NCBI GenBank assembly: GCA_963759295.1
Contig: CAVWYT010000010.1
Span: 434,001 to 498,000 of the forward strand
Direction: 5' to 3'
DNA: 64,000 bases
Source: WHSW01 sp963759295
GTDB taxonomy: Bacteria > Actinomycetota > Thermoleophilia > Solirubrobacterales > 70-9
Shown: one piece after another, positions 27,748-36,919 of the stretch
Layout: each line of letters opens with the position of its first letter
How positions within the stretch are numbered: position 1 is the first letter of the stretch
Notes under the pieces: generated by a model
Databases searched by the model: none
What the model saw: the letters and a program-made list of their open reading frames with translations, nothing else
Told to the model about the DNA's origin: nothing
Program-made: the position numbers and the translations under genes

Positions 27748-29141
27748 CAGCCTCCCTCCCGCGACGCGCCCTGAGGCGGCGCGCCGGCGTCGGTTGCGTA
27801 GAAGACGTTCTTGACGTCGGTGTAGTGGTCGAGTGCGTCCGGGCCAAGCTCGCGCCCGACGCCCGACTGCTTGAAGCCGCCGAACGGCGTCGCTACCCGC
27901 ACCGAGCTGTTCGAGTTGATCGACAGCACGCCCGTCTCGACCGCGCGCGCGACGCGCAGCGCCCGGGCGCCGTCTCGGGTCCAGATCGAGCCCGAGAGCC
28001 CGTAGATCGTGTCGTTGGCGATCCGGACCGCCTCGGCCTCGTCGGCGAACGGGATCACGCAGGCAACCGGACCGAAGATCTCCTCCCTCGCCGCTCGGTC
28101 GGAGTTCGAGACCGGCGCCAGAACCGTCGGCGGATACCAGTACCCGGGGCCGTCGGGCGCCGGGCCGCGGAACGCGACCGGGGCGTCGCCGGGGACGTAT
28201 GAGGCCACCGTCTCGCGCTGTTCGGCGGAGATCAGGGGTCCCATCTGCGTCTTCTCCGAGAGCGGGTCGCCGACCCGCATGTCCTTGACGGCGCGCTCGA
28301 GCGCCGCGACGAACTCGTCGAGCGCCGAGCGCTCGACGAGGATCCGCGAGCGGGCGCAGCAGTCCTGGCCGGCGTTCGCGAACACCGCCATCGGCGCGGC
28401 GGCGGCGGCCGCCTCGAGGTCGGCGTCGGCGAACACGAGGTTCGCCGACTTGCCGCCGAGCTCGAGGGTCACCCGCTTGATCGTCTGCGCGGCGCCGGCG
28501 GCGATGCCGCGGCCGACCTCGGTCGAGCCGGTGAACGCGATCTTGGCGACGTCGGGATGCTCGACCAGCCGCCTGCCGCACACCGACCCAGGGCCGGCGA
28601 CGACCTTGAGCACACCCTCGGCGAGGCCGGCGTCGAGGGCGATTCGCTCGAGCTCGAGCGCCGTCAGTGGGGTCAGCTCCGCCGGCTTCAGCACCACGGT
28701 GTTGCCGGCGGCGAGCGCCGGGGCGACCTTCCAGGAGGCGATCACCAGCGGGAAGTTCCACGGCGTGATCAGCCCGACGACCCCGAGGGGCTCGCGGAAG
28801 GTCATGTCGACCCCGCCGGCAACCGGGATCGTCCGCCCGAGCAGTCGCTCCGGGCCCCCGGCGTAGTAGCGGAAGCACTCGATCACCATCGCGATCTCCG
28901 CCCGCGCGTCGGCGATCGGCTTGCCCGCGTTGCGCGCCTCGAGCGTCGCCAGCTCGCCGGCGCGGGAATCGAGCGCGTCGGCGAGCGCCCGCAGGGCCGC
29001 GGCGCGGTCGCCGGGCGACACCGCCCGCCAGTCAGCGCTCGCCGCCTTCGCCGCGGCCACTGCGGCGTCGGTCTCCTCGGCTCCGGCTCTCGGCAGTTCG
29101 GCCATCACCCGCTCGGTCGCCGGCTCGATCACCGAGATCAC
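27747..29141 (-). CDS. NAD-dependent aldehyde dehydrogenase (PuuC-like role)
   Basis: ALDH superfamily enzyme of 464 residues. The motifs are intact: TPWNFPLV, catalytic Glu in LELGGKSA, catalytic Cys in NAGQDCCARSR and EEIFGPV. In gamma-glutamylation pathways this step oxidises a gamma-glutamylated amino-aldehyde to the acid. GTG 29141 gives a GTGA overlap with the PuuD-like gene, and its stop overlaps the SDR start, so the three are tightly coupled. The sequence is of the betaine/aminobutyraldehyde type rather than clearly a specific family. Confidence 0.93.
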   Translation of the reverse strand: MISVIEPATERVMAELPRAGAEETDAAVAAAKAASADWRAVSPGDRAAALRALADALDSRAGELATLEARNAGKPIADARAEIAMVIECFRYYAGGPERLLGRTIPVAGGVDMTFREPLGVVGLITPWNFPLVIASWKVAPALAAGNTVVLKPAELTPLTALELERIALDAGLAEGVLKVVAGPGSVCGRRLVEHPDVAKIAFTGSTEVGRGIAAGAAQTIKRVTLELGGKSANLVFADADLEAAAAAAPMAVFANAGQDCCARSRILVERSALDEFVAALERAVKDMRVGDPLSEKTQMGPLISAEQRETVASYVPGDAPVAFRGPAPDGPGYWYPPTVLAPVSNSDRAAREEIFGPVACVIPFADEAEAVRIANDTIYGLSGSIWTRDGARALRVARAVETGVLSINSNSSVRVATPFGGFKQSGVGRELGPDALDHYTDVKNVFYATDAGAPPQGASREGG

Positions 29142-29857
29142 GCGCGCACCTCCTGCTCGCGTGCCGCCGCCGTCAGCGCCTCGAGCACCGGGCTTCGCCG
29201 CTCCTCCTCGGCGTGCCAGAGGATTCCGAGCGCCCAGCCGCGGTCGGGGATCTCGATCGCCTCCAGCGCGCCCCCCGGCTCGGCCCATCCCGTGGCCACC
29301 AGTCCCTCGCCGAGGCGCTCGATGCCCTGGTGATGGTGGGAGCGCACCGCGGTCCGCTCGGCGCCGACCGCGCGCGCCGCCAGCGAGCCGGGATCGAGCC
29401 GCACGTCGTGGTCGGAGAACCGCCCGGGCGTGTGCACGTGGAGCTCGGCGTCGGCGAGGTGCTGTATGAGGGTGCCGCCGCAGGCGACGTTGAGGAGCTG
29501 CATCCCCCGGCAGATGCCGAGCACGGGCAGGTCGCGGTCGAGCGCGCCGCGAGCGAGCGCGATCTCGAACCGGTCGCGCCCGGCGTTGCACCCCCTGGTC
29601 AGCGGGTCGGGCTCGGCGCCGTAGGAGGCCGGGGCGATGTCCGCGCCCCCGCTGAGCACCAGCCCGTCGAGCAGGTCGAGCAACTGGTCGGGCGCGTCGC
29701 TGGTCGCCTGGTCGGGCGCCAGGATCAGCGGCAGGCCGCCCGTCTCCGAGACCCCGAGCGAGTAGGTGCGCGGGGAGATGTTCGCCTCGACGTCATCCCA
29801 GACCGTCCACGCCGCGCGCTCGAGCATCGCGCAGATCCCGATCACGGGCCGGCTCAC
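29138..29857 (-). CDS. puuD: gamma-glutamyl-amide hydrolase, PuuD-like class I amidotransferase
   Basis: Releases glutamate from a gamma-glutamylated acid such as gamma-glutamyl-GABA. The 239-residue peptidase C26-type domain has LSGGADIAP, nucleophile Cys in LGICRGMQLLN, HHHQGIERLG and catalytic His-Glu in GILWHAEE. This is the pattern of PuuD rather than of anabolic GATases. Lies between the ligase and dehydrogenase genes of the operon, as expected for the pathway. The symbol is by family and context. Confidence 0.88.
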   Translation of the reverse strand: MSRPVIGICAMLERAAWTVWDDVEANISPRTYSLGVSETGGLPLILAPDQATSDAPDQLLDLLDGLVLSGGADIAPASYGAEPDPLTRGCNAGRDRFEIALARGALDRDLPVLGICRGMQLLNVACGGTLIQHLADAELHVHTPGRFSDHDVRLDPGSLAARAVGAERTAVRSHHHQGIERLGEGLVATGWAEPGGALEAIEIPDRGWALGILWHAEEERRSPVLEALTAAAREQEVRA

Positions 29858-29917
29858 TGGAGCAGCGCCCGAAACGGGCGGCCAGACTCCGGTGTGTCGA
29901 TCCCCGTTGCCGTTGGC

Positions 29918-30340
29918 CTAGCCGGGTGAGGGAACCACGAGCACGGGCTGATGGGCGAGGTGGAGAAGCCGCTGGGTCACGCTGCCGAGCAGGATCCCGG
30001 ACATCCCTGAATGGCCGCGCGTTCCGACCACGATCAGGTCCGCCCCGGCCTCGGCGGCGATCTCGGCGATCGGGTGGGCGGGGCCTCCGACCATCACGTC
30101 GCGCATCTCGACGCTCGTCTCGATTCCCTCGCCGGACAGCTCCTCGGCGTGCTTGCGGACATCCGCCTGGATCGAAGCCTCGTCCGCGTGGACGTCGCCG
30201 CCTCCCTTGCCGACGATTCGCTCGTCGACGTGGACGAGCACGACCTTGGCGTTATCCCGTTTCGCCAGCTCCGTCGCGATGGGGAGCGCTCGCCGCGACC
30301 CCTCCGACCCGTCCAGTGCCAGCACGATTGTCTTGAACAT
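29918..30340 (-). CDS. universal stress protein UspA family
   Basis: A 140-residue Usp domain with ATP-binding signature GTRGHSGMSGILLGSVTQRLL and a conserved start FKTIVLALDGSEGS. Such proteins bind ATP and are induced by starvation or stress. Its place between the ligase and PuuD-like genes of the amine operon is unusual. Start ATG 30340 is preceded by AGGAGGT. A regulatory role in coupling amine use to energy state is only a guess. Confidence 0.93.
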   Translation of the reverse strand: MFKTIVLALDGSEGSRRALPIATELAKRDNAKVVLVHVDERIVGKGGGDVHADEASIQADVRKHAEELSGEGIETSVEMRDVMVGGPAHPIAEIAAEAGADLIVVGTRGHSGMSGILLGSVTQRLLHLAHQPVLVVPSPG

Positions 30341-30370
30341 GGTGACCTCCTGTCAGGTCTCGGTGCGACG

Positions 30371-31716
30371 CTAGCCGCGCTCGAACATTCGCCGCCGCTC
30401 GTAATCGGTGACCACCTCGTCGAACAGGCGCTGCTCGGTGCGGCCGTAGTTGAGGTAATGCGCCCAGACGCTCTCGCCGAACGTCGTCTTCGCGAACTCG
30501 CTGCCCTCCCAGAGGTCGACAGCCTCGCGCAGGCTCGAGGGGAACGGCTAGGCCTGGTCCTCCTGTAGGCGTTGCCGACCATCTCCGGTCCCGGATCCGT
30601 CCCGTTCTCGATCCCGTCCAGCCCGGCGGCGAGCAGCGCCGCGTAGCCGAGGTACGGATTCACGTCGGCGCCCGGGATCCGGCACTCGGCCCGCCGCGAT
30701 TGCCCGTGGCCGACGATCCGGAACCCGCATGTCCGGTTGTCGCGACCCCAGGAGATCGAGGTCGGTGCCCAGCTCTCGGTCGCGTAGCGCTTGTAGGAGT
30801 TGATCGCGGGCGCGACGAATAGCGCCAGCTCGCGGATCCGCGCCTGCATGCCGCCGAGGTAGTGGGAGAAGACCTCCGTCTCCTCCTCGCCGTCGATGAA
30901 AGCGTTCGACCCGTCCTCCCCGACGAGGCTCGAGTGGAGGTGGCAGGAGCTGCCGATGTCCTTCTCGGAGGGCTTTGCCATGAACGTCGCCGAGATCCCG
31001 TTCAGGAAGGCGATCTCCTTGACTCCGTTCTTGTAGATCGTGTGCCGGTCGGCGGAGGTGACCGCGTCGGCGTAGCGGGTGTTGACCTCGTGCTGGCCGT
31101 ACCACGCCTCGCCCTTGGAGAACTCGATCGGGATCCCGGCGGCGTGCATGCCGCGGCGAATCGGCCCCAGGTATTGCTCGTCCATGGTCGTCGCCAGCAC
31201 GTGGTAATCGAGGATGTAGGGGATCGTCGGCGTCAGCTCCCGGAAGTCCTTCTCCCAGGCCTCGGCATAGCTCTCCTTGTAGAGGTAGAACTCGAGCTCG
31301 GAGGCGAACATCGGCGTGTAGCCCATCGCCTGGGCCCGCTCATATTGCGCGATCAGCACCTGGCGCGGTGAGGCAACGACCGGCGAGCCGTCGTGGTTGG
31401 CGACATCGCAGAGCACGAGCGCGGTGCGATCGAGCCATGGCACCCGGCGCAGCGTGGCCATGTCGGGGACGATCGCGAAGTCCCCGTAGCCGCCCTCCCA
31501 GTTGGCCATCTCGTAACCCGGCACCGGGTCCATCTCCATGTCCAGCGCCAGCAGGTAGTTGCAGCCCTCGATCCCGTGGGAGAGCACGTCGTCGAGGAAG
31601 TAATCGACGTGGATCCGCTTCCCGAACAGCCGGCCCTGCATGTCGGTGAAGGCGGCGACGACGGTGTCGATCGTCCCGTCCTTCGCCTCCTTGCGCAGGT
31701 CGTCCCCGCTCAGCAT
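30371..31716 (-). CDS. glutamine-synthetase-like gamma-glutamyl-amine ligase, frameshifted
   Basis: Joins glutamate to an amine with ATP, the first step of PuuA/GlnA3/GlnA4-type pathways. About 448 residues after repair. The beta-grasp domain is MQGRLFGKRIHVDYF; metal-site residues sit in FASELEFYLY, GEAWYGQHEVN and SCHLHSSL; the ATP/Glu site has GHGQSRRAECRIPGADVNPY. After VGNAYRRTRPS the frame is lost at about 30545; one added C gives SPFPSSLREAVDLWEG and the rest to TAG 30371. The His in CHLHSS and the subgroup pattern indicate a GlnA-like amine ligase, not housekeeping GlnA. Polyamine, ethanolamine or another amine could be the substrate. Confidence 0.85.
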
Positions 31717-31753
31717 CCCGGCCGTCCCGCCGGGGCCACCTGGGCGCGCGTCG

Positions 31754-33373
31754 CTAATCGGCGGTCACCTCGTCTTCCTCCAGCGTCCGGACCGGGCCCT
31801 GGTAGCGGTTCTTCGCCGAGATCAGATACCAGACGCCGAACAGCAATGGCAGGATGATCGCCAGCGGCACGTAGTTGACGGCCGTCGCGTCGAAGTCGTC
31901 ATTCCACGGCAGCCCCGTCGGCGCGTACGGCAAGAAGACGAGGCTGTAGACGACGAGGATCACGAACAGGATCGCCAACGTGTTCACGAGCTTGTGGCGG
32001 CGCCCGAGGTTCCAGGGTCCTGGCGTGAACGCGTCGCCGGCTCGCAGGCGCAAGTAGACCGGGATGATGTAGGCGATGTAGAGGCCGACGGTGCAGATGC
32101 CGGTCACGGCGTAGAAGGCAAACGGCACGCCGAGCTCCGTGCCCCATAGCGCCGGGATCGTGATCAGGACGCTGAAGAAGGAGATCGCCATGACCGCGTA
32201 CAGCGGCACCCGATCGCGGTTCACGCGCCGGAACAGGGCCCAACCGGGGATCGCCCGGTCGCGTGAGAACGCGTACCACGTCCGCGAGGCGCTGGTCAGC
32301 CCCGCCGCGACGCAGAAGATCTGCCCGATGGTCGCGATCAGCATCACCATCTTCGCCGCCCACGGGTCGAGCGAGCTGGTGAAGATCGTGCCGACGAAGC
32401 CGAGTGAGTCGTTGACTGCCTTAGTGTCGTTCGCGGCGAACAGGAAGGCCAGCAGTACGAACCAGCCGATCAGGGCGGAGAAGAAGACCGAGCGCCAGAC
32501 GCCCTGGGCGGCCGAGACGGCCGCACCGCGGGTCTCCTCCGCGGTGTGAGCGGAGGCGTCGTAGCCGGTCTGCGTGTACATCGCGAGCAGGAAGCCGACC
32601 GGCAGGACCAGGAGCCAGAACCCGAGTGCCGTGGTCGAGCCGTCGAAGGCGCCGTTGTTGTTGATCCGCTCGCCGAAGACGAAGCTTGCGCTCTGATGCT
32701 CGTCGGGCACGAAGACCAGTAGGCCGATGATCACCGCGACGCCGATCACATGCCAGCCGACGGAGATGTTGTTGAGCAGGGCCAGGATCTTGTCGCCGAA
32801 GATGTTCAGCAGGGTGACGAACGCGAGGATGATCACGAACAGCCCGAACGGTTCCGCCAAAAGGCCGTCGCCGTCGGCGAAGTCGACGCCGAGGATGTCG
32901 ACGCCGTAGAGGCCGAGCAGGAACCAGAGGAAGTAGGCGGCCCCGTAGCCGACGGAGGCGACGATCCCGACGAGGCCGACGATGTTGAACCAGCCGGTCA
33001 TCCAGCTCCAGCCGGCGCCGCCCAGGCGGTGCGCCCACCAGTAGGGGCCGCCGGCGGTCGGGTAGGCCGAGGTCAGCTCGGCCATCGAGAAGGCGACCAT
33101 GAGGACGAAGAAGCAGAGCACCGGCCAGCCGATCGAGGCGGCGATCGGGCCGCCGTTCTGCCACGCGTAAGCGAAGGTCGTGAACGTGCCCGCGAGGACC
33201 GAGATGATCGTGAACGAGATCGCGAAGTTGGTGAAGCCCGACCAGGCGCGGGAGAGCTCCTGCCTGTAGCCCATTTCGTGCAGACGCTGCTCGTCGGCGT
33301 CGCGTCCGCCGGGCGCGGCGGGGGTTCCCTGCGGGGTCCGCTCCTCGGGGGGCCGCGGTGCTCCAGCTTCCAT
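31754..33373 (-). CDS. APC family amino acid/amine permease
   Basis: Integral membrane transporter of 539 residues with about 12 hydrophobic helices after a 40-residue Pro/Ala-rich cytoplasmic tail. The motif FAISFTIISVLAGTFTTFAYA in helix 1 and PTAGGPYWWAHRL place it in the GABA/choline-permease-like (BAT1/Hnm1-type) branch of the APC superfamily. ATG 33373 is preceded by a long ribosome site (GAGGAGGT). As first gene of the operon it would bring in the amine that the downstream ligase gamma-glutamylates. Confidence 0.92.
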   Translation of the reverse strand: MEAGAPRPPEERTPQGTPAAPGGRDADEQRLHEMGYRQELSRAWSGFTNFAISFTIISVLAGTFTTFAYAWQNGGPIAASIGWPVLCFFVLMVAFSMAELTSAYPTAGGPYWWAHRLGGAGWSWMTGWFNIVGLVGIVASVGYGAAYFLWFLLGLYGVDILGVDFADGDGLLAEPFGLFVIILAFVTLLNIFGDKILALLNNISVGWHVIGVAVIIGLLVFVPDEHQSASFVFGERINNNGAFDGSTTALGFWLLVLPVGFLLAMYTQTGYDASAHTAEETRGAAVSAAQGVWRSVFFSALIGWFVLLAFLFAANDTKAVNDSLGFVGTIFTSSLDPWAAKMVMLIATIGQIFCVAAGLTSASRTWYAFSRDRAIPGWALFRRVNRDRVPLYAVMAISFFSVLITIPALWGTELGVPFAFYAVTGICTVGLYIAYIIPVYLRLRAGDAFTPGPWNLGRRHKLVNTLAILFVILVVYSLVFLPYAPTGLPWNDDFDATAVNYVPLAIILPLLFGVWYLISAKNRYQGPVRTLEEDEVTAD

Positions 33374-33505
33374 TCGCGTCCTACCTCCTCGTTCGAGTGG
33401 CGAACGGCCCGGCCCGCGATTATGGTCTGCTGCCCGGACCTATGAGCGGCTCGACCCTAATTCTCGGCAGGGGCCCGTGTCAAGCCCCGCCCGGTTCAAT
33501 CCACG

Positions 33506-34646
33506 GTGAGGCCGATCGCCGCTGACGCCGAGGTGGCGATCGTCGGGGCCGGCGTGGTCGGCTCGGCAACCGCGCTCGAGCTCTGCAGGCGCGGCGCGTC
33601 GGGTGGCTCTACTCGAGGCCGAGCGCGAGCCCGGACTTCAGGCCAGCGGCACGAACTCGGGGATCCTGCACACCGGCTTCGATTCGGTTCCGGGCCGGCT
33701 CGAGACCGAGCTGATCCTCCGCGCCGGCGAGCTTCGCGAGCCCGTGCTCGAGGCGCTGCGCATTCCGGTCAGGCGTTGCGGAGCGCGCATGCGGCCGCTG
33801 GCGCCATCCGAGCGCGAGCCGATCGCGGCGCTGGCCGCGAACGCGGCGCGCAACGGCGTCGAGGTGCGGCTCGATGAGGACGGCTCACTTGCGGTCCCCG
33901 GCGAGGCGATTACCGATCCGGTCTCATTCACGCTCGCCCTCGCCGGCGCGGCCGTGCGGCTCGGCGCCGAGCTCACGACCGGATTCCGGGTCGTGGCGCT
34001 GGAGGCGCGGGGGCGCGGGTTCGAGCTGCGCGATGCGCGCGGAGGCAAGATCACCAGCCGGGTCGTCGTCAACTGCGCCGGTCTCGGCGCCGGCGCGCTC
34101 GCCAGGCTCGTGGGCGACGACTCGTTCGAGGTCTATCCGCGCAAGGGAGAGTTCCTCGTCTTCGACCCCGCACCGGGGGCGGCGCTCGACGAGATCCTCC
34201 TGCCGGTCCCGACCAACCGCACCAAGGGCGTCCTCGTGTTCCCGACCCTCGACGGGAAGGTGGTGGCCGGCCCGACGGCGGTCGACCAGGACGACGCGGG
34301 CGACTGGTCGGTGCGGCCCGAGGCCCGCGAGGAGATCCTTCCCAAGGCGGCCGCGATGCACGCGCCGCTCGCCGACGCGCAGCCGGTGTTCGCCTACGCC
34401 GGGCTGCGCCCCGCGGGCCGCGGGGTCAACTACGTGCTCGAGCGCTCATCGGCCTGCCCCGGCCTGGTGAACCTCGCCGCGATACGCTCGACCGGGTTGA
34501 CGGCCTCCCTTGCAATCGCTGAGCGCGCAGCCGAGCTCGTCGGCGAGCTCGGGCTCGACCTCGGCCGGCCGGCCCCGCTCCCATCCGCCGAGCCGCCGCC
34601 CACCTCCGCGTGGTGGCGCCGAACCGTCGAGCACCACGCCCGATGA
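33506..34646 (+). CDS. FAD-dependent oxidoreductase, GlpA/LhgO-like, frameshifted
   Basis: DAO-family flavoenzyme, about 379 residues. The N-terminal dinucleotide motif VAIVGAGVVGSATALEL is in one frame and the rest (ALLEAEREPGLQASGTNSGILHTGF) in another; dropping one G in the TCGGGTGG at about 33600 joins them. NSGILHTGFDS, YPRKGEFLVFD and PVPTNRTKGVLVFPT are typical of GlpA-like glycerol-3-phosphate or L-2-hydroxyglutarate dehydrogenases. ATGA overlap with an FGGY kinase gene favours a polyol-phosphate substrate. It could alternatively serve the neighbouring amine operon as a PuuB-like oxidase, but the sequence fits that less well. Confidence 0.82.
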
Positions 34647-36091
34647 GCCTCCTGCTCGGCATCGACGAGGGCACCTCGGCCGTCAAGGCGATCCTCTTCG
34701 ACGCCGAGCTCCGGCCGCTGGGCGAGGCGCGGCGGTCAAAGCCGCTGGCCCACCCGGGCCCGGGGCGGGTCGAGCAGGATCCGGAGGCGATCGTGAACGC
34801 GGTGGTCGAGGCGGTCGGTGAGCTGCTCTCGGGCGCCGACGAAGAGGTCGTCGCCTGTGGTCTCGACCACCAGGGCGAGTCGGTGCTGGCATGGGACGCG
34901 GAGAGCGGGGAGCCGCTCACACCTGTGGTCACGTGGCAGGACAAACGCTCGCAGGAGGTGCTCGACAGGCTCGAGGCCGAGGGCACGGCGGCCGAGGTGC
35001 GCGAGCGCAGCGGAATGCCGCTCGACCCGTACTTCTCGGCCGGAAAGCTCGCCTGGCTGCTCGAGCACGAGGATGCCGTGGCCCGGGCGGCCGATGAGGG
35101 CACGCTGCGCCTCGGCACCGTCGACTCGTTTCTCTGCGAACGGCTTGGCGCCGGCTTCGCCACCGATCCTTCGACCGCCTCGCGCACGCAGCTCGGCGCC
35201 CCCGAGTTCGATCCGCGCCTGCTCGAGATCTTCGGCGTGCCGGTGGCCGCCCTGCCGGCGATCGCCGATACCGCCGGCGATCTCGGCACCCTCTCCCACC
35301 CCTCCTGGCCGGTGGATCTGCCGCTCCGCGCGCGCTGTGTCGACCAGCAGGCGGCGCTCGCGGGAGCCGGCTGCGTCGCGCCGGGAATGGCGAAGGCGAC
35401 CTACGGCACCGGCGTGTTCGTGCTCGCGCATGCAGGGGAGGAGAGGCCGCAACCCATCGGGGGCCTGCTCCCCACGGTTGCCTGGCGTGTCGATGGAACG
35501 GTGGAGTGGGCGCTCGACGGCGGTGTATTCACCGCCGGGGCGCTGCTCGAATGGTTGAGCAGGGACCTCGCGCTGGCATCGGACCCGGCGGCGCTTGCCG
35601 CAGCGGCCGAGGAGGCGGGGGAAGCGGGCGGGGTCGAGCTGTTGCCCGCGCTGGCCGGCGTCGGGGCGCCATGGTGGCGATCGGAGGCGCGCGCGGTGAT
35701 CGCCGGGCTCACCGCCGGCAGCCGCGCCGGGCAGATCGGCTACGCGGCGCTCGAGGGCATCGCCTGGCGGGTCGCGGACGTGATCGCGGCGATGCGCGAG
35801 TCGGTCCCGATCGACGTCCTGCGCGTGGACGGCGGGCTGACCCGCAGCGAGACGCTGCTGGCCCTGCAAGCCGATGCCGCGGGCGTGGCCGTGCAGCGCG
35901 GCAGCATCGACGCGACCGCTGCCGGCGCCGCCGCACTGGCGGCCGTCGGCGCGGGCATCTGGTCCTCGACCGCGGAGATCGCCGAACGGATCCCCGTCGG
36001 CGAGCAGCTGCAGCCGAACCGCGACGCCTCGTGGCGCGATGCCGCGCACGAGCGATGGCGCGAATTCGTCCGTCGCGCGGTCGAGCTCTGA
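34643..36091 (+). CDS. FGGY-family carbohydrate kinase, glycerol-kinase-like
   Basis: ATP-dependent sugar/polyol kinase of 482 residues. LLLGIDEGTSAVKAILFD is the phosphate-1 motif, TWQDKR the substrate loop seen in glycerol kinases, ATYGTGVFVL the phosphate-2 motif and VLRVDGGLTRSE the adenosine motif. Several residues around the glycerol site differ from GlpK, so another polyol is possible. ATG 34643 overlaps the stop of the flavoenzyme gene (ATGA), so the two act together: phosphorylation, then oxidation. No facilitator gene is adjacent. Confidence 0.88.
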   Translation: MSLLLGIDEGTSAVKAILFDAELRPLGEARRSKPLAHPGPGRVEQDPEAIVNAVVEAVGELLSGADEEVVACGLDHQGESVLAWDAESGEPLTPVVTWQDKRSQEVLDRLEAEGTAAEVRERSGMPLDPYFSAGKLAWLLEHEDAVARAADEGTLRLGTVDSFLCERLGAGFATDPSTASRTQLGAPEFDPRLLEIFGVPVAALPAIADTAGDLGTLSHPSWPVDLPLRARCVDQQAALAGAGCVAPGMAKATYGTGVFVLAHAGEERPQPIGGLLPTVAWRVDGTVEWALDGGVFTAGALLEWLSRDLALASDPAALAAAAEEAGEAGGVELLPALAGVGAPWWRSEARAVIAGLTAGSRAGQIGYAALEGIAWRVADVIAAMRESVPIDVLRVDGGLTRSETLLALQADAAGVAVQRGSIDATAAGAAALAAVGAGIWSSTAEIAERIPVGEQLQPNRDASWRDAAHERWREFVRRAVEL

Positions 36092-36167
36092 TTTCCGCGG
36101 GCGGTCGAGCGCTTCCCGGCCCTGCTTCTCATCGACGATCCGTGCGGGAGCCGGCCCCCGAACGGGA

Positions 36168-36872
36168 TCAGATCAGCCCGGCGAGGATGTGCTCGGTGCC
36201 GCGAATGTGCTTTCGCATCAGGATCACCGCCGCGGCCGCGTCGCCCTCGCGGAGGTGGGTCGCGAGCTCTTGATGCTGCGTGTTGGAGCGGGTGAGGACC
36301 TCGTGGGGGTGTGGAATGCGGGCGATCAGGCCGCTCATCTGGCCCTGGATCTCGGTCATCTCGGTGACCAGGCCCGGCGAGCGGGCGGCCTCGGCGATCC
36401 CGATGTGGAAGCGGATGTCGGCGCGCCGGTACTCCTCGAAGTTCGTCGGCGCGTCCATCCGCTCGACCAGCTCGTCGAGCCGGTCGAGCTGCTCGCGTCC
36501 GGCGCGTTCGGCCGCCAGCGCGACGGCTCCGAGCTCGAGCGCGACCCGATGGTCGAGCACCGCCCGGGCGGCGTCGCCCAGGGGCTCGGGCTCGGGCTCG
36601 GAGAGCGGCGGTCGGTCGGCGACGAAGGTCCCTCCCCTGCGCCCGCGAGTCGCGGTCAGGTGCCCGCTCTGGACCAGTGTCGTCAGCGCCTGGCGCAGGG
36701 TCGAGCGCGAGATCCCGAGCTCGCCGGCGAGCTCGCGCTCCGGCGGAAGCTGGCTGCCCGGCGCCAGCAGCCCGATCCGGATCGCGGTCCCGAGCCGCTC
36801 GACGGTCTCCTCGAAGGTCGTCGGTGGGCGCACCGGCTTGAAGACGGCCTCGAGGGCGGCGTCCCGCTCCAT
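36168..36872 (-). CDS. GntR/FadR family transcriptional regulator
   Basis: A 234-residue regulator. The N-terminal winged helix has LPPERELAGELGISRSTLRQALTTL split over the usual helix-turn-helix, then GGTFVA; the C-terminal FCD effector domain has DIRFHIGIAEAA and TQHQELATHLREGD, with the metal-binding His positions. Convergent with the FGGY kinase gene, so it may control the oxidase-kinase pair or the amine operon. ATG 36872 lies six bases after TACCGT. Confidence 0.92.
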   Translation of the reverse strand: MERDAALEAVFKPVRPPTTFEETVERLGTAIRIGLLAPGSQLPPERELAGELGISRSTLRQALTTLVQSGHLTATRGRRGGTFVADRPPLSEPEPEPLGDAARAVLDHRVALELGAVALAAERAGREQLDRLDELVERMDAPTNFEEYRRADIRFHIGIAEAARSPGLVTEMTEIQGQMSGLIARIPHPHEVLTRSNTQHQELATHLREGDAAAAVILMRKHIRGTEHILAGLI

Positions 36873-36878
36873 CCGCCT

Positions 36879-36884
36879 ACGGTA
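36879..36884 (-). promoter_or_regulatory. -10 element TACCGT, 6 nt before ATG 36872
   Basis: Minus-strand TACCGT six bases before the GntR gene start, no ribosome site. Leaderless promoter candidate. Confidence 0.45.
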
Positions 36885-36919
36885 ACGCCGCCGGGGATGC
36901 GGCCGATACGGAGCCGAGC

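Noticed and set aside
30541..30580. Possible in-frame TAG plus frameshift making the ligase gene a pseudogene
   Set aside because: Reading through with one inserted C in AGCCGTT (giving SPFPSS) restores the conserved C-terminus without any stop codon, so a single indel explains it.
33493..33503. GGTTCAATCCA resembling a tRNA T-arm
   Set aside because: No matching acceptor, D-arm or anticodon stem can be folded around it; it is just the region before the flavoenzyme start.
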